A stretch of 64,000 nucleotides of DNA. It comes from Apostichopus japonicus (Eukaryota; Echinodermata; Holothuroidea; Aspidochirotida; Stichopodidae). How positions within the stretch are numbered: the stretch's first letter is position 1; the number at the start of each line of letters is the position of its first letter. The notes beneath the pieces were generated by a model. The model was given only the letters and a program-made list of their open reading frames with translations. It searched no databases and was not told where the DNA came from. Below are positions 36,706 through 48,700 of this stretch, in pieces. Where the stretch lies: positions 20,057,001 to 20,121,000 of the forward strand of contig NC_092568.1 of NCBI RefSeq assembly GCF_037975245.1. The letters are read 5' to 3'. A program made the translations under genes and the position numbers.

Positions 36706-39700
36706 CACAGTCATTGACTTACAATGCTGCATGATACCATTACATATCTTATTTTGTCATATCCAGAGCATTGATGACCTTTTGACCCGGCTGAGAGATT
36801 GCAACATCACAGTGATATCATCAGAGAGTTTTGATGAAAATCCCAAAAATCAAGTTGAAAATCTAAAGGTAATTATATAAGTATCTGCTGTCCGCAAGTT
36901 ACACATTGAAGTGTGGGTCTGTTAATTACAGAGTGGCAATAAACATGAGTACTCATGCGGTTGGGCCTATACAGCTGTCATGTGTGGAGTACGTACCAGC
37001 TAGAGAGTAGCCGTCATTTTCATGGATATTCGCCCATAGTGAGGTATACCTTCAAGGTGTTACAACTGCTGTCGCACAGTTCATCTTGAAGAAAATTCTG
37101 AATCAATTAAAAATCATCTGAACTTAGATTTGCAAGGTTTTCAAAGACTGGACCGTATGGGAAAGCAACTTAAAGGAGATTAGAGGGAACGGCCAGTGGG
37201 GGATCGAGGTATGCATATTATTTGTAACTGATCAATGTGCATTTGATGTGAGCATTTAGGAATGAAGAAATATCTGCATCAAGAGAGCCAATAGGCAAAG
37301 TCTAGGTATAAGCTGAGATGTGGAATCAACAGCTCAGGAATAACAAACCCCATTCAGTGAAGGGCTGTCTTGCATTTATCAACTGAAACAGTTTCGTAAT
37401 GCTCAAGAATTTAGAACAGTCGACCGAAGCATACTCGAGATTGTCTTATAAAGACTTTGGTTATTGTTCTCTTTCTTATCTTTCATAGAAACAAGACGCA
37501 AAAATTATTGTTGTTAGTATGTATGAATGGAACATACGAAGAGTTATTTGCGAGGTAAGTTATTTGCGAGGTATGTCTTTTGTCAATCAGAAAATAAAAA
37601 TAAATAAGATTAAACAAGGCCATGAGTTTAATATCATCAATTATAATTATAGAGGGTTATTCTACTTTAATATAAAAAAGACCTAAATCTAATGTATACT
37701 GACTTAATTGTTCTAGAATTCATGACAAAAACCTTTTTCTTTAAGAAAAAAATTGGGTCTATATTTTGCACAATTACTGTCAGAAATACCAATTTGATAT
37801 AATTTGTTTTGATATTGAAAGCCAGTAAAAATTGTCAGGGGTCTCAGATAGACACAGTTCAGGAACACATAATGAGGTCTATAAACTTTGAACCCTATAA
37901 CTTTGCTAGAATCTATTGTTTAAAACTAGGAAATATTTATACCCCATAATTTCATTATTTTTGCGTTGTGTTATATTGTAAAGGTTTTAAAGACCTGGTT
38001 TCACAGCATAATTATTATAAATAAAATAAAAAAATTATCAGCACTAACCGACATTTTTCTTTCACCTTAAAATTTATAGAATTAAACTCCACCCCCACGC
38101 CCAAATCTGCACTATAAAATCTTGCCACATTCGTCTATATTTATATTCAGCTGTGTTTAGTTTGTTGTATTTGCTACACGTACAGGCCTTCAAACTGGGT
38201 ATGTATGGCGAGGGATATATGTGGTTAATCCCTGGATGGTATAACAAGGACTGGTACAAGGAAGAACCGGACAGTGGTATCGACTGCACCGTTGGAGAGA
38301 TCTCCTTATTCATCGAGTCAACCATGTACATATCAACTCAAGAGAGATTACTTGGAAAAGAGGATACAGTGACTGTAGCTGGAATTGTGAGTTGTTTCAA
38401 TTTCCCGATTTTTTTTCTCCTTCCTATCAAAAGAAAGGAAAATTAGTGTTGGTCGAATCTAAAGTGAAACATTGGTGGTTTGTAGTTTGATTCAATTATG
38501 GTGCTTCTTTGTGGTTTTTATTACTTGGCTCCTGCTGAGGTATTATTGATCATTCTTGGAAACGATTCAATGGATCTATTTAATGAAAGCACGTTGGAGA
38601 CACACAGAGGGGATTCGATACCTTTCTTTTGATAAACTTTCTAAAAATGATCTTCCTCCGAAATTCTCCCTTTTTTTTTCTTCTACCCTAAACATCGGTT
38701 TTCTGCAGGGGTATCTTCTTGCTCGTTCACTGTATGCATTATACCATCTCACACTGGACAGCTCCCCCCCCCCCCAATTTACCAATGGTATAGCCTACTC
38801 TCATTTTCAAATGGCTCATTGGAAACTAAAGAGCAGCTGGAAAGGAGGGATGGGACGAGACAATTATGATAATTCTCTTCTAGCCTAAGTTTTTAATACC
38901 AGACAAACATGCAGTCAACTCATTAAGCATCATAGCTAGTTAACAATAGTAATGTTATAGGGTAGTGTTATAGGTCATATATGTTATGGTTATTTTTTTT
39001 TGTGGGGGTAGTACTTTTATAGGTGTTATGGTTATCTATTTTCTTTGATGGGAGTACTCTATTAGATTAAGCTCAAAAGGGTTTCTTAGTTTACTTCCTT
39101 TCACAGTTTTTACTTATTTGCAGTTATATTGTCTTGTTCATCTTGTTATACTATGTGATGAAACAAATAAAATAAATAATTAGTCACTTTTTAGATGATA
39201 ACATTCTCTGTCTCATCTTTCCTTTCTTTTAATTTTGCTCTTTTTCAGACCCCAGCCGAGTACACATCTCAATTATGGGAACATTTTAGTCTTCGAGAAG
39301 ATGAATTTCAAAACTATACGATGATCCCGCAAGCTTCGTACGGTTACGATGCCATTTGGGCAGTGGCCCTCGCTCTGAACCGATCAGTAGAAGTCCTGAA
39401 AGCAAAAGTGTTTTCAAACGGTCAGCAAAGGAGGTTGGAACAATTCAGTCATGGGGACAACGAAATGTTTGATGTGATCTTTGATGCCCTGGGATCTGTC
39501 GACTTTGAAGGTGTTTCGGTAAAGATCTCATGGCTATTTTATCCTTATACTGTTTTGAACAGTTTGAACAGTGAGAATACTAAGACAGAGATAACAAGTT
39601 GGTAATTATCTCAAATCAACGCAATTAACAGTAGGCTATGTTTATAGCTGCTGGAATGTCTTGCCCATTTTCTTTCATGAATGTGAAGATTGGTAGACTT

Positions 39701-42700
39701 TAGTAGTAGTAGTAGTAGTAGAAACATGGTGATGTATGTTTCTATGACCAACAATAATGTTCGAGACTTTCCAGATGGAAAACAAATAAAAATGGAAATT
39801 TCTGTTTGTGTAAATTTCCATAAAACCAGATGAAAACATTGCAAGCAGTTCTCAGGCAGTGTTTATTAGAGCCTTTCAGTTTGGTTTGCATGCTAACGAT
39901 CTCTGAAAACAAGGTTTGGTTATTTTAATGAATGCTCCATAAAATAATGAGTACTTTCATTTTATTGTCACTTTTAAGTTCAGTATGTGGTATAAGTTAA
40001 TACCTGGAGAGGAACCCTGATAATAGAGACAAAGCAAAGCTCTGTGAGATAAATGCTGAGAAAGCAATGTATTAAATTATTGGGGATATATACCTGCTAA
40101 ATGCAATAAACTGTAATGTGACATTGCTCTAATAGGCTCACTAATTTCAACATGCTTGTGAACATTTTTTGCAGTAAAGCTGTTTGAGAATTTAATTATA
40201 TACTCTGTGCAATATGCAGCCCCTTTTCAATTCTGTGTTAGACTTTTCCAATCTTTTCTTCCATAAAATGATCTCAAATATACATTCCCTTTAGTAATAT
40301 GTCACAGTAAACAATATCCCATGATATTTTCCATCAATTTACAGTTTACAATATATATCCTTTATTAATATCCCTCTTCACCATATCAACTTTTATATGC
40401 TGTCACTGTTTATTTTTTTACTCACTTCATTTAATTCATGCCTTCACAAGTTCTGATGATCAATATCCATCCATCCTGTCACACATTGTGATATCCTCTT
40501 GATGTGTCACACCTTCCAATAATCTTCCCTAAAGCTTCAAACGTTGCTCTCACAGTTGCCAGTATCCCCCTGGTATAAATTGATCCTTTCTTTGAAAGTC
40601 AGCAATGTCTTTATTGTTTCATTTTCAAACCTGTTAAGAGAAGACAACTCATCCCATTCTATTGTTCATCCTGTCGCAGTTTACAACATCCCCAATAAAC
40701 AGAACCTCCTTCACCAGATCTCCTAATGCTGTCACTGTTTATGTGACCCTTCAATTATCCATGCTGTGACACACCTTTCTTTTCAGCATCCTTTCTGTCA
40801 GAGGTAGTGATTTCTCATTTGTTATCCACCCTAGCTGTCACATTTTATCGTATAACCCCGTTTGTTGATTATGCAGGGACCTGTCAGTTTCAGTGGAAGT
40901 GATCGGATTGGCGTCATGAAGATAGAACAACTTCAAGGTAAATCCAAATTTCTGTTTGTTTACACAAATAAATTCCATAACTGTAGAGACTTATTTGTTT
41001 GTTTTAATATGTATTTTCTTAGAGTACCTTGGAACAAACAAGAAATTTGATATTTAATTTCATTGGCCAGCTGGTGATAGGAAAGATGGACATCCATTAT
41101 TGCTTATAAAAAAAATTTAACAAAATGCACAAGAAATGTGTTAATAGAATGAAATATTGTTACATAAAAGCAGCCATCCAAATTATAGGAAACATTTAGG
41201 TTTTCAAAATGGAAAATCAAATTTTAGTATCAAAGTTAAACTAAAGTTTTTACATTAACAATAAATATGAAATGAACAATTAAACTCAGACACGTAGATT
41301 CCAAAATTATTACTGAAAGCAGAAAAAAGGACAGAAAGAAAAAACGAATCAATTTCTCTTGACCTGCAAAATAAATGCCATGGACTTAAGAGAGAGATAA
41401 CCCACATAAATTACAATCTGGCAAATAATATGCAATCTTGAACTGCTAACAGTGAAACTGTTGCAACATGCTAGGGTGCTATGTATAAAAAGCAGAAAGT
41501 CAATTTGCCATGTCAAAACAAACACAGGAAATTGAAAAAATGTGATTTTGAAAGTTATTGTAAATTTAATGAAGGTACTTGTTCCTGATTTGTCACTTTT
41601 TCATTCTTTTTGGCCATATCTATTTCGTCAATTAAGTGACAGGCTTTGTTTTAGAGGATTGTATTGAAGGATGGTAATATTGTGACAAGTGAATCAATTA
41701 ATTGCAGAGAACTTTTTGAAAGTATGTATCCTTCAGTTCAAAGTTCATTAGTATTGCAACCAAATATGTTAGAAAGTTAAAATAATGGTCACGACTCTTT
41801 TTCATATGACTTCGAACGACCCATTATTTCCACCATCGAAGCATTTCCCTCATTAATAAGATCGTTCCTTCAACCTCACTTCTCAGGTGGTTGCCCCGGA
41901 GACTGGACACACCGAGGTCGATACTGCTATCTGTTTCTGTCGTCTGAACTAACCTGGGATGAAGCGGTCTCCTCTTGCAGCGATCTTGGCGGTTTCCTTC
42001 TCAGCATCTCGTCTGAGGAGGAAAGTCTATCGTTAAAGGAATTAATCACAGAACAAGATCTAGAAGATGGAAACCGATGGTGAATGAACCTGATAATTTC
42101 ATTTATGATTATTGCTGTAGGACTAGAGTCGATACTCACAACTCTTTCCAAGTTCCCTTTATTAAAGTATGTCGTACAGTTACATCAGTTCTTGAGCTTG
42201 ACAGTTTTTTATCCCTGTGTAAGTTAATGTGGTGTTAAAACCTCAATCTGTGGATATCCAGCGATATTAAAATCAACCTAACAAATTTTTCTCAAAAATT
42301 CGGTATTTCAATTAGGTAGGAATGGATTAGACTGAGAAGGCCAATGATTATTTTGAATGTCATCTGTAGGTTCTTTTTGATCCTATGGTGAATACGGATG
42401 GGGATTGGATGGGGGAGGGGGGGATGCATAGAGGGTTGATGGACAGCTTTCTCCTAGTTTAGTTCCTTTCAAGTTCACTAATAATATTAATAATAATAAT
42501 ATTATGTGATACCTTGAGGTGGATATCTCTAAGAAGACTGCCCTCCGGGGATTTGCGCTGGTCCGATGGTCTGGAAGAATCGGTTATGTGGATACCTCCA
42601 AACGGAGACAGCCCGATAGATGCCGGTGATGGCCCGTGCTTCATCCTGGACTCGAGTGTGAACGTTCGGTATTCCGTCCCATGCCGCAGAAGGCATTCTG

Positions 42701-45700
42701 TTATTTGCAAACAGTTTGCAGGTGAGTTTAACCAAGTCATTTGTTATAGAAATATATCAACCATCACATCACAATAACGATCATAATATCAATCATTGTC
42801 ATCATGCCAAACAATCGAGACTTTTCAGGGTCGGGTTGATTTAAATCACACTGAATTGAGTCATTTGATTTTGCTTAAAAAAAATTTCTGACTTTATGTA
42901 TGTTTCAGTTTCCTTTATTCCAGTATATATAGCATATAATACAATTTATAAATAGGAGAGTATAAAAAGTTATGATACAAAAATTACAATAAAAACGAAA
43001 GCAATTACAGACATTTAAATGGTAAGTAACACAACGTAGTTGTTCTTGAAAAAAATTTAAACTAAATCGAAAGGAAACAAACTTTGCTATAAAACCAACT
43101 TCGTGAAATGGTTCAATAATAGTAGATTGACAGGACCCACCAGACGGAGGACTTGACTCAACCGAACAACAACAAAAAATGTCTAAAAAGACAGTATTCA
43201 TACCAAACATGATAATGGGATTGAGCACCACATTTATGGTTACCGTATGAATTGATGTAATTTTGGTATTGAAATGCATTGCAAGTAGTACCTGCTTGGC
43301 TAAAAGTTACATGCTTTAGAATGTAATCATGAACAGGAAGCAAGTGGTACATTTATTCATGTATCCATGTCAAACATTGCATGGAATTAAAAAACAATAA
43401 AGAAAATGATATGCATATTAATAAAAAATTATTGAATTCAAATAAATCTGACTTATTTAAATTTGCATTTTTTTTTATTAAATTGCCAACCCTGTGATTT
43501 TCTGTACATCATATGGGTCAAAACAATAAATACAGAAACACAATTGAATCTAGATTTAGTATTACAGTGGCTTTGACTGACATAAATCAACCCCCCCTCC
43601 CGCCCTCACCCAAGTGCACAATATGATTGAATCTCCACCAACCAGTGGATGGATGTAGCCCAGTCTGTCTATTACACGACCTTTGATCCAGAAGCCACAG
43701 GGGATCCTATCCCAGCAAACATCATCACCACATGACCAACACTTTTGTAATTATCTGCGATTAAGAAACAATATCATCAAGTGAAATATGAACCAAATTT
43801 TATACCTCCCTCTGTTTATCTCCTACCTCTCCTCTTCCCCTGTTGCTTTCTTCTCTCCATCCCTTCTACTAATCCCCTTACATCTATCTCTTTGTGTTCA
43901 CGGTGCTCATTAACCTGTCTGTATTCTGAGTGTGTTTTTGTTTCTTCTGTTAATGTTACTTGTTATTCAGCCTCTGAAGAAGATCCTGCTAGGATCGAAA
44001 TGTCAGACCAACTTACTTTTACACATTCTATTACACAGGCTCTCTAGTGGATAAGCAGTTTGCTAACAGTTTTATTTTATTTTTATTTATAATAAGAACA
44101 GAGAACTAATTTACAGCATCCAGTGATCACCATTCAACTTCTTTTGTCTTCTTTTTCTTTTCTTTTATTTTTTGTGTTCCCATGTCCACAGAATTTTTGG
44201 AAGTTACAGTAGCCGAGCATGATCTAGCCAAGGATGAGATTGAATGGTTCAGTGATATTATATGGCCAGGTATTAAACATTCATTGAATTATGCCCGACT
44301 GCAGAAAGCAACGTTTCTTGAAATTTGAAGCAGCTTCGTTGGTACATTTTTGGCATAATTATGTCGGTGATACTAAACTGATATAACAATTTACAGTTCA
44401 TTAGATGGATTTAGTGAACAGTGATTTCCTTAAAGGAAGAAAGCCTGATGGTTTAAGCAAGGTCTGTAGGCAGAATTTTAGTCTTGATATGTCAAAACAC
44501 CATGCAGAAAACTTTTAAATGCTAGTATAAATGTTTTCAAAACCTATTCCGTTTTTCAAGACATGCAAAATCTCTGGAATGCTCTTTGAAAGGCTGAATT
44601 GATGATCAAGTCAGCTTGTCAATTCTTATAACTTAATAAAAACGTTTTCATTTAGCTTCATATGAACTTGAAGAACACAGTACCATTGGATGGCATTCAA
44701 CACCATTTGTCCTTTGACAAATTGTATTAATTTATTGTAAACACATAATCTGAGGTCTTAGAAGTCTTGTGTATTTTACTATTGAGTTTCAAGTTGTGTT
44801 GCATCTGCGAAAATTGTCTTTAATATATTCTATGTGTTGGATATATAGCAGTCCAACAACTTTAAGTAAGCCTCAGGTGTTTAAAGGGTTATTTCTCCAA
44901 AATTAAAGGCCATAGGGAACCCAACATCATAGGCTGCTAGCAGCCAGTGTTGTTTAAGAGTTTAACTTTATGCTTTACTTATTTAAAAGAAATTCTTTTG
45001 TATTTGATTGATACTGATATTGGGCAACAAACTTCCTGAGTTAGTATTCAAAACAAGAAAAAATTAATGTCTTAGACTCATTAATTGCAGTCACATCTTG
45101 AACAATAATTGGTAGTTTTGGTAACCCAAAAAAAGATGGTAAATAAAATAAGTTCGCTTTGAAATAGCTTTAATTCTAAAATATATTTTAAGAATTCTAT
45201 TATACCACATCAGTTGTAGATATAATATACAAATTGCTTACAGTGCCCCTAAAACATGCTAGAAAATCAATCAAATAACGCTCACGACAAATTTAAACTT
45301 TCAACAAGAATTTTTTTACTGTCACCATCAAAGGGTATTCCCTCTTTGAGACATCTTATCCTTAAAACATGAACATTTCTAATTTTTTTTTTATCAGTGA
45401 TTTTTGTGAACAATTGGAACCTCCCAAAATTAATTAACTTTAAAGATCTTTAACAATTTGATCCATCACATTTGCTTTTTCTTTTTTAATCTTCATGTAA
45501 TAAGCACCTGTTACCGCTCTTAAGTTTACTTAAGCCCCCCATCTTTTCATTTGTTCTTTTGTAAATTAATTTGCTTTCTTTGTAAAGCGCCTTGAGCAGT
45601 GACTTTTGACTACTGATTTGGCGCTATATAAGTCTCATTTATTATGATTATTATTATTATTATTGTAATTAATTTCAGGGGGTGCCGTTCCATTAGATCA

Positions 45701-48700
45701 TACACCACAGGTCATCTTCACGACAGTGGAGATTTATGAGGGAGTCCCGTTCTTTGTCTACATTATTAGCTGCTGTCTCGCTGGGCTTGGTATGATACTG
45801 GCAGTCGTTTGTCTGGTATTTAATATTTATCACAGAAACCAAAGGTAATCCTCTCATTAATTATTCAATTTCTCTTGTTGTGAATATAATCTTAAACTGA
45901 AAGTTACATTGCAAAACAAGAAAGATCTGTCTTAATTTGCATCGAGGTTTATTTCAACCATTTCGTTTCTCATTTATCTACGTTAATTCCTTGTCTTTAT
46001 GGTTTAATCTTTAATTAATGTATCTAGAGTGCAAAAACAATGATCTTCAACAAAATTGAAAAAAAAAAAAACAATGATTTTAATCATCGTCATTCATTTT
46101 CATCTAAATAGTATAGTGTATCTTTTGTGCTGGTGTGACAATATAATGTCATACTCTTCAGCTTAACATAAAAATCTCACAAAACTGTTACTGGGCTGGC
46201 ATGTGACTTTGGTATTAAGAAAATTGCTTGTCCAGTACTTATATATTGCAGATATGTTGCCATGGTAAATCATATGATTTTTCACAAACATAATTGATCT
46301 GGTTACCTTTTAAAGGCAAGGGGATGGTGGGGAGGGAGGGGGGAGGGTCGTGAGGCATGCCTTGTCTTTCACTGCTCAAATTATAACTGATAAACTGCAA
46401 CTGCAATATTTAAATTATGTCTAGCCTAAATTACTTATTAAGCTGTGAATTCATTTTTGTTCAATTATTACATAAGTACATTACTGATTGCAGCAGCTTT
46501 GGGCGAGAAGAAATACTTAAAAGAGTTGAACATTACAGTACATTGCAAAGATCCTAGAGCTGATCATTTTAGTTGTCTGCTTTATTCTCCAGATTCATCA
46601 AACTGTCCAGTCCGAACCTGAACAGCCTCATCATCTTTGGATGTATCATGATATATGCGTCAACTTGTCTCGTCGGTTGGGAAGACCCAAGTATAAACCA
46701 AGCCATCTTTCTTAAATTTTGCCAGGTGAAAATGTTTGATTTACCAAAATTTTTATATGACAAGTGCTACAATCTGATGCATCCATACTCGACCTTTAAA
46801 AGAAAGATGAGATATACCTGGAAAATGTAAAATTGTTACTTTGGTTCACCTTACTTGCACCAGGAATGTTGGAAAGTAGGTATTTAAGGGAAAGGTTTAC
46901 AAACCAAAGAAACAAAATAGTAAATTAAATGTTCGAGACACAACATATATTTCTTCTTCTGAAATTGCACTAAATGGTGTATAATGCACTATTATGAAGC
47001 TTATAATTGTAAGTAAGTAAAACTTTATATCTCCAAAAAGGAAATTTGTGTACTCTCACTACAAAACAATAAGACGAATATCATATGTAAATATTTAATA
47101 TGTAAAAATGTGGGTATATTCAGATAATATTATAGAAAGGATAAGAAAAATAAACGTAACAGAGTATCATTAAAAAGCTTCATTGCACGAGGAATAAAAG
47201 AATCCCGGGGTCTTGGTTTTTAGTCCCGGAAGTCTCAGCCTACCAATGCCTCTTGTCATTTGACTGTCATGCAATAGTTGATCATGGCCTGTTCTGCTTT
47301 CTTAATAATGCTATTGATAGGATTCTTTTCTGTATTATTAACGCTACCACCCCAACAGACCAAGCAGTATCGCCAAACCCCACAAATGGTAATTGGATGA
47401 CATATTTCATATTTCTTAAATATCACATCATACGCATTTATATTGCTTACAGATTCGTGTCTGGTTCTTCTCTGTCGGGTTTGTGCTGAGCTTTGGTTCG
47501 ATGTTTAGTAAAACTTGGAGAGTACATAAAGTCGCTGCCCTCAAAAATCCCAAGCGTGTCGTAAGTTAATGCATAGAAGGTCATGTGTGTAGTTGTGTTG
47601 ACTCTCCAATATTATTTATATATATATATTTATATTTGTGTTTGTAGATATACCTTTTCATTTACCTTGATAAAGAATATTTTTGTTTATGAGGTGAAAA
47701 TATACAATGATTATGAATACAAGGTAAGCAGCCACCAGAGGTTGTGAATGTGTACTGTTAACTGTAAAAAGAAATGTTATTCTTTAAAATTGAAAAATGA
47801 TTTTGAAGTCTGTTTTCTGTTGTTGATTTTACTTCCCTGCTAAAGACACAGCAACAGAGTGACAGAAGGGGGAAAACATTAATAAAGAAGCCCAAAAAAA
47901 AATCTGCACTCAAGGTAGTCACTTAATGAGTTTAATTTGCATTGATAACCAAAAATGGATTTTGTGAATGAATAAAAATAATACATGATGTCGGTTCAAA
48001 GTTTCTTATTTTAACCTGTTAGATCATTACAGATCGCCATCTCTTTCTGATGGTGGGTGTTTTACTCCTGATAGACGTCAGTCTCCTATCAGGATGGTTC
48101 ATCTTCAATCCCATGAGAGTGGTGAAAGAGTATCTCCACTCAGAGGTAAGGAAGACCAAAAACAAGAAGAGAAAAACATGTCATGAAGAGAATTTTCGCC
48201 TTTTCAAAACTTATCAGGCCCACAGTTCTGTCATGATGAATAACCAATACTTAATACAAAATATTTACTTCACTCCTCACCTACCTGTCTCTTGTAGATA
48301 CACACTCGGATCTAACCCTAGCCTAAGGACTGGTAAAATTCTTGGACTGTGCCCCCCCCCCCCATGACCCTCTCTCTGAGGTCCCCTTACCGAAATCCCA
48401 GATCTGGGCCAGATATAAAAATCCAGATCTGGCCCAGATCTGGAATTTCAATCTGGGCCAGATCTGCTGCAGATCTGGAATTTATATCTGGCCAGATAAA
48501 AAATTGGGCAGATATAACTTGATATAAAATAAAGTTTTATATGGCCCATATAAAATTTGATCTGGTTAAATTTTATTGCATCCATATCTGGGCCAGATAA
48601 AACTTTATCTGGTTGATATAAAGAAAATCCAGATAAACTTTTATATGGCCCATATAAAATTTGATCTGGCTAAATGTTATTGCATCCATATCTGGGCCAG

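Larger units (their letters stand above)
32596..40876 (+). other. Receptor introns 2 to 7
   Basis: Introns 32596-33874, 34046-36766, 36869-37488, 37555-38185, 38387-39248 and 39519-40876. They hold a (TA)n run at 36655-36701, C or G runs near 33190, 33830 and 38763, and a short block at 34522-34570 similar to 2301-2351. No coding signal outside the exons was seen. Confidence 0.65.
44270..47452 (+). other. Receptor introns 11 to 13
   Basis: Introns 44270-45678, 45845-46592 and 46726-47452. Apart from the SINE tail at 45580-45665 and a G-rich run near 46320-46350, nothing was recognised. Confidence 0.6.
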
